The notes: generated by a model not told the origin, from the letters alone. A stretch of DNA of 64,000 bases from Persicitalea jodogahamensis (GCF_014651615.1 NZ_BMXF01000001.1:1521731-1585730), one strand, 5' to 3'. Shown: positions 46,404 through 56,592, numbered from the stretch's first letter. Translations and numbers: made by a program.

Positions 46404-46556
46404 TCGTGTGCGGCGTTCATTTGCGCCGCAAGTTAGGGAAGAAAATTGTTTTGGGGTTTGTGCCTGGCGTTTGGTACTTTCTTGTGGCTGAAAGATAGAG
46501 TTTTGGACGTATACAGAATTGTACATAAAGGAGGCAGATACGGAAAGTACCTCCTA

Positions 46557-47987
46557 TTACCCCAGCAGCTCCATCACCGCTTTCCCTTTGCCATCCGGGG
46601 TAGTATAAAAAGGCCGTCTCTCAACCTCGTAGTTAGTATCCGGTGGGATGCCCAGCGCGTGGTAGATCGTCTGATGAATACCGTCGATTTTTACTGGATT
46701 TTCGATGGATTTGCAGGGCCGTTCGTCGGCGGTTTTGCCATAGACAAAGCCGCGTTTCACGCCACCGCCAAACATCAGCATGGAGCAGCCATCGGTGAAG
46801 TGGCGGTGCATGCCGTAGAACTTCATATCCGAAAGAATATCCGGCTGATTAACCTGTTCCTTGACCTTTTGATCGGGGCGGCCCTCCACCATCATGTCGC
46901 GGCTGAATTCGCTGGCCAGTACCACCAGCGTGCGGTCGAGATGCCCGCTTTGGTCCAGATCCTTAATTAGTTGCGCCACGGGGCCATCGATCATCTTCTT
47001 CATATCGGCCATCCGGGTATGCCCATTCTCGTGGGTATCGAAGCCTTTGAACGGCTCGTACTCGGTCGTGACGCTGATGAACCGCGCACCTTGTTCAGTG
47101 AGCCGACGCGCCAGCAAGCAGCCTAGGCCGAATTTTCCGGTGTTGTACTTATCGTAGCTTTCCTGCGGTTCGGTGCTGAGGTCGAAGGCTTTGGCCTCGG
47201 GCGAATTAAGCAGTGCATAAGCTTGCTCCATCGAGCGGCGCAGTGATTCCTTCTGGTAGTCGCTGCCGTATTCGCCCACCGGGCTGCTGCTGATCAGATC
47301 ATTATACAGCTGGTTGCGTCGCTCGAATCGTTTGGCGTCCATGCCTATGGGCGGGCGGACGCTATCCAGTCCCTGCGTCGGGTCGGGAATGAAAAAGGGA
47401 CCAAACTCATTGCCCAGAAATCCCGCCGTGTGAAAAGCTTTTAATTCTTCCGCCTCACCTACGGTGAACCGCTGTCCTATATCCACAAAAGCCGGAATGA
47501 CCGGGTTTTTGGGGCCTAATTCTTTGGCAATCCATGCCCCTATGTGCGGTGCGGCCACAGTCTGGGGCGGTTCGTAGCAGGTGTGCCAGTTGTACTGATG
47601 CCGGGAGTGCAGGATATGGCCCAGGTCAGCGGCAACGTAGGAGCGGATCAATGCGCCTTTGTCCATCACTTTACCAATGGCTTCCAGGCCCTCGGAGAAG
47701 TGAATGCCATCCAGTGCCGTCGGTACCGAAGGGAAAGTACTTAGCACGCGATTACCTTCCATGTCTTTCTCGAAAGGTGTGTAGCGCTTGGGGTCGAAAG
47801 TTTCGGTATGGGCCATGCCTCCGGCCATCCACAACAGGATCACCGTGTCAGCGGTGCCATCGGTGCGGCCCTGTACTTTGCTGCAACTTGATAAAAAACC
47901 GGACACCGGCGCACCCGCCGCCAATGCAGCCAGCGTGGCAGCGCTTGTGCGCTGTAAAAATTCTCTGCGATTCCAGGTTTGTGTCAT
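46557..47987 (-). CDS. DUF1501 family protein, Tat-exported (copy 2)
   Basis: 476 residues from the Met at 47987. The Tat motif NRREFLQRT leads into a hydrophobic region and FLSSCS. VILLWMAGGMAHTETFDPKRY corresponds to the family N-terminal motif. FDTHENGH, LASEFSRD and GMHRHFTDG replace the [14 protein letters not shown] and GRDHH of copies 1 and 3, so this is a different subfamily, though metal-binding positions are largely kept. It is 99 bp downstream of the large cytochrome gene and probably cotranscribed. Confidence 0.92.
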   Translation of the reverse strand: MTQTWNRREFLQRTSAATLAALAAGAPVSGFLSSCSKVQGRTDGTADTVILLWMAGGMAHTETFDPKRYTPFEKDMEGNRVLSTFPSVPTALDGIHFSEGLEAIGKVMDKGALIRSYVAADLGHILHSRHQYNWHTCYEPPQTVAAPHIGAWIAKELGPKNPVIPAFVDIGQRFTVGEAEELKAFHTAGFLGNEFGPFFIPDPTQGLDSVRPPIGMDAKRFERRNQLYNDLISSSPVGEYGSDYQKESLRRSMEQAYALLNSPEAKAFDLSTEPQESYDKYNTGKFGLGCLLARRLTEQGARFISVTTEYEPFKGFDTHENGHTRMADMKKMIDGPVAQLIKDLDQSGHLDRTLVVLASEFSRDMMVEGRPDQKVKEQVNQPDILSDMKFYGMHRHFTDGCSMLMFGGGVKRGFVYGKTADERPCKSIENPVKIDGIHQTIYHALGIPPDTNYEVERRPFYTTPDGKGKAVMELLG

Positions 47988-48086
47988 GGTACTTTTAAGT
48001 AACGTTCGCATGAAGGAGGAGGGAGTAAAATTTCTGGCGCCGTAGTTTTCATAAGTTGTAAAGTCCTTTTTGCCTTTATCCTTCCT

Positions 48087-50447
48087 TCAAAATATCAGCT
48101 GAAATTCAGGATGCAGCACAATTGCCCAGGCCAAATCCTCTATTCCTTCGACACTGGGGGTCTTACCCAGCATTTTTTCGGCCACCGCTAGTTCCTTTGA
48201 AACCGGATTTCGACCTAATGCCCGGCGATAAAGAGCTTTTATGAGAGCATCTGACTGCGGGTACTTGGCTTTCCAGCGCTCCGCTCCCTGCTCAATGGAA
48301 GAATTGAACTTCTCACCGTTAGTCAGTTCGAGGGCTTGCAACAAGTTCGCCTGTGAACTGCGGCCGGTACTTACTGTCTCGCGATTGGGCCGTCCCAACG
48401 CGGTCAGGAACGGGTCGTTTTTCACTAGCGCAGCCCGGGGGAAGGGAATTTCCTGGGCGATGGTTTCGGGTAAGCGCTTGAACTCAACCGCTGAATCAGG
48501 GTAGACGGGGTTGAAGGCCACGCTCACCGCGTCGGCGAACTGCTCGGCGGTGAGGCGGCGGCGTACCATGCCGTTGAAGACGTAATTGGGTGAGGTGAGT
48601 ATGTCCGGCTCCTTTACACCGACAGAAGGCATTTGATAGGTTTTAGAAGTCAGTATCGTAAACATCAGTTTTTTGATGTCATAGCCGTTTTGTACAAAGT
48701 CATAGGCCAGCCAATCGAGCAGGTCCTGGCTCCATGGCAGATTGTCCATTACATCCACCGGCTCGACGATTCCGCGCCCCATGAGTTGCGCCCAAATCCG
48801 ATTAACCAGTGTACGGTACAGACGTCCGTCCTTAGGCTGGACCAGGAAATCGGCCAGTTCGCGGAGCCGTTCCTCAGTAGGAGCGTCTACGCTAATTTCG
48901 CCTAAATCCTTGAAAAGTATGGCCCGTCCGGCCATCTTCCCGGTGGGCTGGTCGCAGCGATTGATTTCCAGGAGCGTGTCAGAAAAAATATTGGCAAAAG
49001 CGTAGGCATCGGCCAGCTTCCAGTCGCTCACGAAGCTGTCGTGGCACGAAGCACATTTGAGGTTCAACCCTAAAAATACCTGCGCCACATTCTGCGCGGC
49101 CTGCATCTCGACCCTTTGGCTGGAATTGATAGTACCGCGCCATTTGATGCCTTTCACAAATCCAGCGGACTCTTTGGTAGGACTCACGAGTTCACGCACA
49201 AACCAGTTGTAGGGCTTGTTGGATTTCAGGGAATTATACAGCCATTTCGTGATATCGGAGCGCCCGCCCGTGATGTAGCCCGTGCCCGAATAATCGTTGC
49301 GCAGGGCGTCGTTCCAAAACGTGAGCCAGTGCTGGGCATAGTCCTCGTTACGGTTCAGTAGTTCCCGCACCAGTGTTTCCCTTTTGTCAGGGCGGCTATC
49401 CGCCATGAATGCTACTACCTTTTGAGGCGGTGGCAACAAACCGATCACATCCAGAAATACCCGACGGATGTAAACACGATCACTCACGGATTCCTGCCAG
49501 GCGACTTTATTTTGCTTAAAATAAACGTTGACAAATCGGTCCACGGGATTGGAGAGCCCGGCCACGGCAGGCGGTAAATCAGGGTTACGCGGCTCGAGCG
49601 GAGCGACGCGGAAAATACTCTTCTCCTCCCCACTGGGCCAGGGTGCACCCTGCTTGATCCAGAATTCGAGAACTGCCACTTCTTTCTCTGTAAGTCGCTT
49701 GCCTTTGGTTGGCATGGCATCGTCGTGGCCAGTGGGTAGTTTGATACGCCGGATCATTTCACTTTTTTCGGGCTGACGAGCCACCAATACGATACCGTTT
49801 TCGCCGCCTTTGTCGATAAACTCCCGCTTGTCGAGCCGTAGTTCACCTTTGCTCTTGGTAGCCCCGTGGCAACTGTAACAGTTATGCGCCAGGATGGAGC
49901 GTACTTCCAGGTTCAATTCCGCCACCTGTGTTTCGGAAAGGGGCTGACCATCATTGGAAGCAAATGAAAATTGAGTCGCATCAAAATCAGTTTCCCGTGC
50001 TTCATTAGTATGAGGCAGAACGCTGGTAAGGTAGTCGTCGCCATGAGTGAGCATAGCGCCGTAATGTCCCGCGACGCTGACTCCAACTACGGTGAGAATC
50101 AGCATGGAATGAAATGCCCCCATACGCCCTGAGCGTAGCAGCCATAGGGTCAGCAATGACAGCGACATGGTGGCTATGCCCGCCCACTGGTGAAATTCTA
50201 CCGCTTCTCCGCTGTAGTCTTCCACGTTGGCCAGCAATAATCCGAACGCCACCGCTACCACCGAACTCACCGTGCCGATCCAGACCAAGGCGGCGGTACC
50301 CGCGCGAAAGTTTTTGTTGTGACTGCGCCAATCGAGAATTTCCAGTAGCAGGGCCACGCACAACAAACCTACCGGGAAATGTACAATCAGCGGATGGAGC
50401 CGGCCCAGAAATTGCCAAAGCCAGAAGTTTTGTATTGCTTCCTGCAT
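48087..50447 (-). CDS. DUF2231-PSCyt1-DUF1549-DUF1553 membrane cytochrome
   Basis: 786-residue membrane protein. Four N-terminal helices (LHPLIVHFPVGLL onward, DUF2231-like) are followed by a PSCyt1 heme domain with CYSCH at residues 190-194 and AMPTKGKRLTEKE, then DUF1549 (RRVFLDVIGLLPPPQKV) with a second heme motif CASCH (about residue 467), then DUF1553 (RTLVNRIWAQLMGRGIVEP, RRRLTAEQFADAVS). Planctomycete-type proteins usually carry these domains without the DUF2231 part. It is paired with a DUF1501 gene downstream. A terminator separates it from the upstream Gfo/Idh/MocA gene. Catalytic function unknown; electron transfer is inferred. Confidence 0.92.
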   Translation of the reverse strand: MQEAIQNFWLWQFLGRLHPLIVHFPVGLLCVALLLEILDWRSHNKNFRAGTAALVWIGTVSSVVAVAFGLLLANVEDYSGEAVEFHQWAGIATMSLSLLTLWLLRSGRMGAFHSMLILTVVGVSVAGHYGAMLTHGDDYLTSVLPHTNEARETDFDATQFSFASNDGQPLSETQVAELNLEVRSILAHNCYSCHGATKSKGELRLDKREFIDKGGENGIVLVARQPEKSEMIRRIKLPTGHDDAMPTKGKRLTEKEVAVLEFWIKQGAPWPSGEEKSIFRVAPLEPRNPDLPPAVAGLSNPVDRFVNVYFKQNKVAWQESVSDRVYIRRVFLDVIGLLPPPQKVVAFMADSRPDKRETLVRELLNRNEDYAQHWLTFWNDALRNDYSGTGYITGGRSDITKWLYNSLKSNKPYNWFVRELVSPTKESAGFVKGIKWRGTINSSQRVEMQAAQNVAQVFLGLNLKCASCHDSFVSDWKLADAYAFANIFSDTLLEINRCDQPTGKMAGRAILFKDLGEISVDAPTEERLRELADFLVQPKDGRLYRTLVNRIWAQLMGRGIVEPVDVMDNLPWSQDLLDWLAYDFVQNGYDIKKLMFTILTSKTYQMPSVGVKEPDILTSPNYVFNGMVRRRLTAEQFADAVSVAFNPVYPDSAVEFKRLPETIAQEIPFPRAALVKNDPFLTALGRPNRETVSTGRSSQANLLQALELTNGEKFNSSIEQGAERWKAKYPQSDALIKALYRRALGRNPVSKELAVAEKMLGKTPSVEGIEDLAWAIVLHPEFQLIF

Positions 50448-50502
50448 CAGAGGTGATTTTTTTTCTTGTTAAGAATAAAGGTAACAGGGCAGAAGTTCTA
50501 CT

Positions 50503-50539
50503 AAAAAAGAAGGTCTGCCGATGCCACCAGCAGACCTTC
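50503..50539 (-). terminator. rho-independent terminator after the Gfo/Idh/MocA gene
   Basis: GAAGGTCTGC (50509-50518) pairs with GCAGACCTTC (50530-50539). On the minus strand the stem is followed by six T (50503-50508), so it ends transcripts from the gene at 50601. Confidence 0.9.
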
Positions 50540-50600
50540 AATTAATTACAGGATAGAGGAGCCGAAAATGGTCTCGCTAAATCACAAAAATTTGAAAACT

Positions 50601-52094
50601 TTACGCTCCCAGCGTCCAGTCTCCGCGGTAGTCACGCTTCACGAACTGGTTGGCGGCATCAAAGTTGGTCACTTTCATGTTCTTGCCATCCCACAACAGT
50701 TTTTTGCGGCCAGGGAAAGTGAAACCCTTACCGTCGGCGCGTGGCTCGCGAAGCGTGTAGCTGCGGATGCCGAGGTTACCCATGATGACGGTTTCGTTCA
50801 AGGGACCAGCGTAGTCGAAAGACGACCGCAGCTCTTTGTGTTCCTTGCTGTTAAAGCCAGCTTTGCAGGCGTCGGTCCAGGCGACATGGTGACCATACTC
50901 AGGCAATGGTGTGTACTTGGTATCGAACTCACCGCTCTTGGTCATTTCCATTTTCTTACCGTCTTTGGTGTAAAGCTTCGGTACGAGGCCGTAAGTACCG
51001 CAGGTCATCACTCCCTTATCGCCGATCAGGATGGCACCGTTAGAGCTGTCATCGTCGCCCAGCGGATCGTTGGCGGGAATCAAGTCGGGGTGGGCGGGGC
51101 GCAGGCCGCCATCGTACCACACCATCTTGACTTCCGATTTGTTATTTTTAGTAGCCGGGAATTTCAGTTGCGTGCGCGACGAGGGGGGGCAGCCCTCCGG
51201 AATGTACTCAGGGTCCCAGTCTTTCAGGAACACCGAGCCCACACTACACTCCACTTCCGTGGGATAGCCCAGACCCAGCACCCGGAAAGGAGGGTCGATC
51301 AGGTGACAGCCCATGTCGCCAAGAGCGCCCGTACCAAAATCCCACCATCCCCGCCACTTGAAGGGATGATACGCGGGAGTGTACTCCACCCAGGGAGCAG
51401 TGCCCACCCATAAATCCCAATCGATAGTAGAAGGTGCGGGACCTTTGCCCGTGGGTACCGGAATACCCTGCGGCCACACGGGACGGTTGGTCCAGATGTG
51501 CACCTCATTTACGGTACCGATCAGTCCTTTCTTGAACCAGTCGATCATCTGCTGCTGACCGGGATTGGAAGCACCCTGGTTGCCCATCTGGGTTACGACT
51601 TTGTATTTCCGGGCGCCTTCGGTGAGCATTCGGGTTTCGTAGATGTCGTGCGTAAGCGGCTTCTGACCGTATACGTGCTTGCCGAGCTGCATGGCGGCCA
51701 TGGCGGCCACGGCATGCTGGTGATCGGGCGTCGAGATGGTTATGGCATCGATATCTTTGCCCATTTCATCAAACATCTTACGGAAATCCTTGTATTTCTT
51801 GGCATTGGGATGCGCATCGAAACTCTGCTTTCCGCGTTCCCAATCCACGTCGCAGAGGGCCACAATATTTTCTTTACCATTATTAAAGGCATTCCTGACA
51901 TCGGATGAACCTTTGCCGCCTATACCAATACCGGCGATATTCAGCTTATCACTGGGCGCGCGGAAGCCTTTACCCAGCACGTGACGCGGCACAATGAAGA
52001 AGCTGCCGAGTGCGGAGGCACCCACTGCTGCCGCCGTGCCGTTTTTTAAGAATTTGCGCCGCGAAACGGTGCCTTTTTGGTCTTTATGATCCAT
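50601..52094 (-). CDS. Gfo/Idh/MocA family oxidoreductase with Tat signal (2)
   Basis: 497-residue NAD(P)-dependent oxidoreductase, probably exported. The Tat motif SRRKFLKNG starts a signal ending near VPRHVLGKG. The Rossmann motif is NIAGIGIGGKGSSDV; the family EKP appears as GQKPLTHDIYE. The large C-terminal part (WDLWVGTAPWVEYTPAYHP, WRGWWDFGTGALGDMGCHL) is typical of the long Bacteroidota/Planctomycetes subgroup. It lies between a PhyH-type oxygenase gene upstream and the cytochrome/DUF1501 module downstream, all on the minus strand. Confidence 0.92.
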   Translation of the reverse strand: MDHKDQKGTVSRRKFLKNGTAAAVGASALGSFFIVPRHVLGKGFRAPSDKLNIAGIGIGGKGSSDVRNAFNNGKENIVALCDVDWERGKQSFDAHPNAKKYKDFRKMFDEMGKDIDAITISTPDHQHAVAAMAAMQLGKHVYGQKPLTHDIYETRMLTEGARKYKVVTQMGNQGASNPGQQQMIDWFKKGLIGTVNEVHIWTNRPVWPQGIPVPTGKGPAPSTIDWDLWVGTAPWVEYTPAYHPFKWRGWWDFGTGALGDMGCHLIDPPFRVLGLGYPTEVECSVGSVFLKDWDPEYIPEGCPPSSRTQLKFPATKNNKSEVKMVWYDGGLRPAHPDLIPANDPLGDDDSSNGAILIGDKGVMTCGTYGLVPKLYTKDGKKMEMTKSGEFDTKYTPLPEYGHHVAWTDACKAGFNSKEHKELRSSFDYAGPLNETVIMGNLGIRSYTLREPRADGKGFTFPGRKKLLWDGKNMKVTNFDAANQFVKRDYRGDWTLGA

Positions 52095-52189
52095 GATTAA
52101 GGTTAACTAGGTTTTTGATACAACGTATAAAATATAAAAGGGGGCTTTTAGTACAAATTACCCTCTTTCTGTTGCTGGAAAATTTGGTT

Positions 52190-53113
52190 TTATTTGGACA
52201 AGCTGCGTTTCAGACTTCTTAACGTCTTCTCGAGGTTGTTCTTGTATTCGGTAAAAGGGCTGTAGCCTGTCCGGCCCATAACGGGCTGGTTCAGATAGGT
52301 ATTTTCGATCAATTCACCCGTAAGAATGTTAGTCGGGCGACGCATATACATCTTTTCGATGGGGATATCCGACCAAATGGGCGAGTAATACATGCAATCT
52401 TTAAAGAAATAATGGGTCACCTGGCTGTGCCGGGTGCTGCCGGGTCGCAGAATGGGCTCACCTCCGTGAAACAGGTTTGCCGACCAGATCAGCGCCTGCC
52501 CTTTCCTGACGTGAAACACCTCTTTCTTTTGCCCGGTTGCTTCCATCAGGTCCTGCACAAAATTCTCATAGGTGAGGTACTGGTTGTATTGCGTGACATC
52601 TTTCGAGCCCTGCAGACTGATGTCGGCCATGTCGTAAAAAGGTAGTTTGTGGCTGCCTGGATAGTAATGCAATGGTCCGTTCGACTCGTCGGTGTCTTCC
52701 AGGGCCACCCATACACCGCACATGAAGCGCTGGGGCACGGAATAGAAATGAATTGAATCGCTGTGCGTTTTCTGCTGCGAGCCCACGTGGAAGTTGAGCG
52801 TCTGGAAGGGGAAAGGCTCCCGACGATACAGAATTCGCAGCATGTCCATGATTCGCTCGCAGCCCGCCACTTCTTTTACAAGCGGAGTGATTTTCCAGGC
52901 ATCCTGCAACCTCGGGTCGTTGTAGTGCGGGGCAAGAAGCTCGACAATCCGGTCGAAGGTACTTTCCGGCAAGCCGGTCTCCATGATGAGATAGCCACGC
53001 TCAGCGTACTGGCGGGCCATCTCTTTGGTGGCTTCATCCAAAGGCGATTCTTCCAGTTCCTGCTGGAAAAAGGGTGAATCGACCCAGGGCGTATTCATGT
53101 GATAGTCTTTCAT
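52190..53113 (-). CDS. phytanoyl-CoA dioxygenase (PhyH) family protein
   Basis: 307-residue Fe(II)/2-oxoglutarate-type oxygenase. The iron-binding His-x-Asp is in KTHSDSIHF, and the distal His with the 2-oxoglutarate Arg is in LFHGGEPILRPGSTRHS. GPLHYYPGSHKLPF is a PhyH hallmark. No signal peptide, so it acts in the cytoplasm. Start could be 53113 or 53098 (MNTPWVD). The substrate is unknown. Confidence 0.88.
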   Translation of the reverse strand: MKDYHMNTPWVDSPFFQQELEESPLDEATKEMARQYAERGYLIMETGLPESTFDRIVELLAPHYNDPRLQDAWKITPLVKEVAGCERIMDMLRILYRREPFPFQTLNFHVGSQQKTHSDSIHFYSVPQRFMCGVWVALEDTDESNGPLHYYPGSHKLPFYDMADISLQGSKDVTQYNQYLTYENFVQDLMEATGQKKEVFHVRKGQALIWSANLFHGGEPILRPGSTRHSQVTHYFFKDCMYYSPIWSDIPIEKMYMRRPTNILTGELIENTYLNQPVMGRTGYSPFTEYKNNLEKTLRSLKRSLSK

Positions 53114-53455
53114 TTTTGAGGAGGATTGTGAAGTATTGAATGTACCTTGAATAGGGACTACTACGACTTTATCTGCCTAATAGTCTGAAACCCGAAGTTA
53201 ATCAAAATAGCTTTTCTGCCAATGGCATACCTTTTATGTGATGGGTAGTTTGGAGGAATTTTTGGCGAAATTCAAAAAAGGTCGTAAGGTTGAATCCAGC
53301 ACTGGCTTTCGGCTGATTCTGTTTTCGTGAAGATTCTTCAAACCCAAAAGGTCAGAAAGTTAAACCTGCCCGCGTAGTTTTGTTCCAAGGGCATCAAAAA
53401 TGTAGTTGCCAAAAGGAGATTTCTCCGCTCAAAGAGATACTACCAATCCACTGAA
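53114..53455. other. divergent intergenic region, 342 bp
   Basis: Promoter region for the PhyH gene (minus) and the carboxypeptidase gene (plus). TAGTTTTG at 53375-53382 matches TAnnTTTG for the plus-strand gene. One GGTAGTTT lies at 53244. No RNA gene or strong hairpin was seen. Confidence 0.5.
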
Positions 53456-54973
53456 ATGTACCATTCCCTCCAACGTTTTCGGCGTAACGTTCAAGTCATT
53501 GCCCAAAAGTCGTATCTGATTTTCTCACTGGTCTTAGGCGTAGGAACACTCCACGCTCAGTCGATCGATTCGCTGGCCCTGGACCGATTGTCGGATGCCG
53601 TAGTCGAGCTGCAGAACTCCGAACTCATGCGGAACGGCGTTTTTACCTTCTGCCTGAAATCTGCCAAAAACGATCGGACAATTCTGGGTATCAACCAAGA
53701 GCAGTCAGTACCCTCGGCCTCCACACTTAAACTGGTTTCCACAGCCACCGTTTTGTCAGTGCTGGGCGGGGACTACACGTATCCTACCTACCTGGAGTAC
53801 GACGGACAAATCGTTCAAGATACCTTACGGGGCAACCTTTACCTGCGCGGTACGGGTGATCCGTCGCTGGGCAGCGACCGTTTCGACGGTGTCCCCGACG
53901 GCGATCAATTGCTCAACCGCTGGACCGTCGCCGTGCGCCGGGCGGGCATCCGCTATGTGCAGGGGCAGGTTGTGGCCGATCCTACCATTTTTGATGATAA
54001 GAATCTTGCTGATACCTGGGTGTGGGGTGATCTGGGCAACTACTATGGTGCGGGAGTGCAGGGCCTGAATTTCCGCGAGAACCTGTACCGCGTTTCCTTT
54101 AAGGCAGGCCGCGACGTAGGCGACCCGACCGAGGTGATCAAGCTGGAACCTGATTTGTCTTATTTGAAGTTGGAAAACCGCGTTACAACGGGTGAAGCCG
54201 GGTCGGGCGATCAGGTGTATATTTACGCCAGTCCGCTCGGTGACCAGGTTCTGCTGACCGGGACGGTGCCGCGTGGCTCATCCGCTTTTACGGTGAAAGG
54301 AGCCGTGCCGCGGCCCGCCTACGTGGCCGCTTTTGGCCTTTCACAAGCCCTGAAAGCAGGCGGCGTCGGGGTTGCCGGTGAACCCGGCGTACTACCCAAG
54401 TCTCCGGCCATTGCCGCGCCGCGCACCGTCATCGACCAATATAACTCACCCACGCTACGGGAATTGGCCCAGCAAACCAATTGGTGGAGCATCAATCTTT
54501 ACGCCGACGCTTTTCTGAAAACGGCGGGCGTCCGCCTCAATGGAAAGCCAGACTTTGACGAAGCCGCCGAGGCCGAAGCAGATTATTGGCGAAAGAAAGG
54601 GGCGGATATGCGCGGTTTTTTCGTCAAAGACGGCAGCGGCCTATCGCCCACCGGATCGCTCACGGCGCAGAATCTGACCGACGTACTGAACGCCGCTACC
54701 AAAGACAAGAATTTTACTGATTTCTACAATAGCATCGCCGTTCTCGGCGAAACCGGAACCGTCCGAAACATTGGCCGGCGCACTAAGGCCGCCGGTAACG
54801 TCCGCGCCAAGAGTGGCTCTATCGGTGGCACCCGCGCCTACGCGGGCTACGTCACCACCAGGGAAGGAGAGCGCCTTAGTTTCACGATGATCGCTCACAA
54901 GTACCTTCCGGATGGCAGCCGCACGGTGAGTCTTCGGCTTAGGGAATTGCTGGTGCTTTTGGGGGAACTTTGA
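53456..54973 (+). CDS. dacB: D-alanyl-D-alanine carboxypeptidase/endopeptidase, PBP4 (S13) family
   Basis: 505-residue periplasmic penicillin-binding protein that trims or cuts peptidoglycan cross-links. A signal region ends LHAQS. The three active-site motifs are present: S89-T-L-K92 in PSASTLKLVST, S-I-N in WWSINLYADAF, and KSG in RAKSGSIGGTRAYAGYV. GNLYLRGTGDPSL and VKDGSGLSPTGSLTA are family strings. It converges with hslV. Confidence 0.95.
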   Translation: MYHSLQRFRRNVQVIAQKSYLIFSLVLGVGTLHAQSIDSLALDRLSDAVVELQNSELMRNGVFTFCLKSAKNDRTILGINQEQSVPSASTLKLVSTATVLSVLGGDYTYPTYLEYDGQIVQDTLRGNLYLRGTGDPSLGSDRFDGVPDGDQLLNRWTVAVRRAGIRYVQGQVVADPTIFDDKNLADTWVWGDLGNYYGAGVQGLNFRENLYRVSFKAGRDVGDPTEVIKLEPDLSYLKLENRVTTGEAGSGDQVYIYASPLGDQVLLTGTVPRGSSAFTVKGAVPRPAYVAAFGLSQALKAGGVGVAGEPGVLPKSPAIAAPRTVIDQYNSPTLRELAQQTNWWSINLYADAFLKTAGVRLNGKPDFDEAAEAEADYWRKKGADMRGFFVKDGSGLSPTGSLTAQNLTDVLNAATKDKNFTDFYNSIAVLGETGTVRNIGRRTKAAGNVRAKSGSIGGTRAYAGYVTTREGERLSFTMIAHKYLPDGSRTVSLRLRELLVLLGEL

Positions 54974-54981
54974 AAGGATGA

Positions 54982-55026
54982 ATGGGAGAAAAGGATGCTG
55001 GCGCAGGTAGTTTCCTTTCCTCCCAT
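54982..55026. terminator. imperfect hairpin between dacB and hslV
   Basis: The 14-mers at 54982-54995 and 55013-55026 are inverted repeats with one mismatch around a 17-nt loop, between convergent genes. There is no strong T-run, so termination is only suggested. Confidence 0.4.
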
Positions 55027-55032
55027 CTCCTT

Positions 55033-55572
55033 TTATCCAATTTTTTCTACCGTGAGGTTCTGATTCGTGTAAATGCACAAATCACCCGCGATCATCAGCC
55101 CTTCGCGGACCATTTCTTCGGCGGTGAGTTGAGAGGCGTGTTTTTTGAGGGCGGTGGCGGCGGATAAGGCGTAGTTGCCACCTGACCCAATGGCGGCAAT
55201 ACCGTTTTCGGGTTCCAGCACATCGCCTGTGCCGGAGATGACCAAAATCTCTTCCTGATTGGCCGTGATAATCATCGCTTCCAGCTTACGCAGGTACCGA
55301 TCGGTACGCCATTCTTTGGCGAGTTCGATGGCGGCGCGCTTCATGTTGCCGCCGTAGGCGTTGAGTTTTTCCTCAAATTTTTCCAACAGCGAAAAGGCAT
55401 CCGCCGTGGACCCGGCGAAGCCTACCAGGATTTTGCCGCCCTGTAAAGCGCGAACTTTTTTGACATTACTCTTGGCGACGGTATTTCCCATCGTGGCCTG
55501 TCCATCGGCCCCGAGGGCCAGCATCCCATTGTGCAGGACGCCCAGGACGGTGGTAGCATGTATCTTTTCCAT
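55033..55572 (-). CDS. hslV: ATP-dependent protease subunit HslV
   Basis: 179-residue proteasome-like peptidase that works with the HslU ATPase. The catalytic Thr becomes N-terminal after cleavage before TTVLG (residue 7). GADGQATMGNTVAKSNVKKV and GFAGSTADAFSLLEKFEEKL are family-defining. hslU is not adjacent. Confidence 0.97.
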   Translation of the reverse strand: MEKIHATTVLGVLHNGMLALGADGQATMGNTVAKSNVKKVRALQGGKILVGFAGSTADAFSLLEKFEEKLNAYGGNMKRAAIELAKEWRTDRYLRKLEAMIITANQEEILVISGTGDVLEPENGIAAIGSGGNYALSAATALKKHASQLTAEEMVREGLMIAGDLCIYTNQNLTVEKIG

Positions 55573-55724
55573 TTTGATATATAATGATTGGAGGTACTTA
55601 CCTAAAAAAAATGATTCTGGCCGGAGCCTGAATCGGGAAGTATAACCGGGATTTGAGTGGGAACGTTCGGAACGAAACTTTACAAATCTTCTTTTGGCGT
55701 ATGATGCCCACTTTTACGAAGACT

Positions 55725-56387
55725 TCACGATAGCTTATCCTGACTTTGCTGGCGCGACACATGATTGGAAAACTTGGCGCGTAGCGATTCGGCCAGATGC
55801 GGCAGCGAAGCTAAGCGGGCGACGAGTTCATAGTCACCCTTTTGTTTTAAAACGACATCGTTTACCGTCTGGATCGTGACGTCAGTTTCAGCGGCTTCTG
55901 TAAGTGCCAGAGCATCCCCCGCCGCGATGATCCCCGGTTCGACTACCCGAAAATAAATGCCTGGACGCCCCAGCTGAGCAAATCGTCGGGTCATGCCAGG
56001 GTCGTCGAAGCGTACGTTTAACTTATAACACGGAAACCGGGGCTGAACTGCTCGCAAGAGTGCCGTGCCTGCCCGAAAAAGATCCCCGATTCGTACTTCG
56101 GATTCGAGCAATCCTTCGGTCGTGAGGTTCTCACCAAAAAGACCGGGTGTCCAGTCGGAGCGGGCGATTTCAGATTTCCAAACTGCATAATGTGTCAGGT
56201 CGTAGGCATAAACCGCCTTATCAGGCCCGCCGTGAACGGTTAAGTCGGCCTGGCGATCCCCCTGCAAATTGACAAAATTCAGCGGGATCGGCCCGGTGAC
56301 GGGCTCTTTGAAAATGCCCGTGGTAACTATCCGCCCTTCCCACTCGACCGTACGGGGCAGCCCGACGTTGACAGAATGAATTTGCAC
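55725..56387 (-). CDS. MOSC domain protein (YiiM-like)
   Basis: 220-residue MOSC-domain protein. Bacterial YiiM reduces N-hydroxylated bases with a molybdenum cofactor. Visible motifs: GDRQADLTVHGGPDKAVYAYDLTHYAVW, GLFGENLTTEGL, and FPCYKLNVRF with the conserved Mo-liganding Cys. The C-terminal part resembles the 3-alpha domain of YiiM. A small gene precedes it on the same strand. Confidence 0.92.
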   Translation of the reverse strand: MQIHSVNVGLPRTVEWEGRIVTTGIFKEPVTGPIPLNFVNLQGDRQADLTVHGGPDKAVYAYDLTHYAVWKSEIARSDWTPGLFGENLTTEGLLESEVRIGDLFRAGTALLRAVQPRFPCYKLNVRFDDPGMTRRFAQLGRPGIYFRVVEPGIIAAGDALALTEAAETDVTIQTVNDVVLKQKGDYELVARLASLPHLAESLRAKFSNHVSRQQSQDKLS

Positions 56388-56418
56388 AACTCAGCACGTT
56401 TTTAGGATAAGGAATTTG

Positions 56419-56592
56419 TTAATTTTTAGGCTTGGAGTTCCGCTTCGGGTCTTTGGCCGGTTGTTCCTCGCGGACTGTCTGATTGAGATGGGGTTGAGCT
56501 AATACGGCGTCCCACAAGGTATCGCCGCATTCATCCTGAATGAAGATTTCTTCATCCTGCTTCTTTGTTTTTTTGGGTGACGTAGTATTCAT
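56419..56592 (-). CDS. small charged protein of 57 residues, hypothetical
   Basis: ORF from ATG 56592 to TAA 56419: a Lys-rich start (SPKKTKKQDEE), a central FIQDECGDTLWDAVL and a basic tail. It lies 31 bp upstream of the MOSC gene on the same strand, so may be cotranscribed. No domain recognised. Confidence 0.5.
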   Translation of the reverse strand: MNTTSPKKTKKQDEEIFIQDECGDTLWDAVLAQPHLNQTVREEQPAKDPKRNSKPKN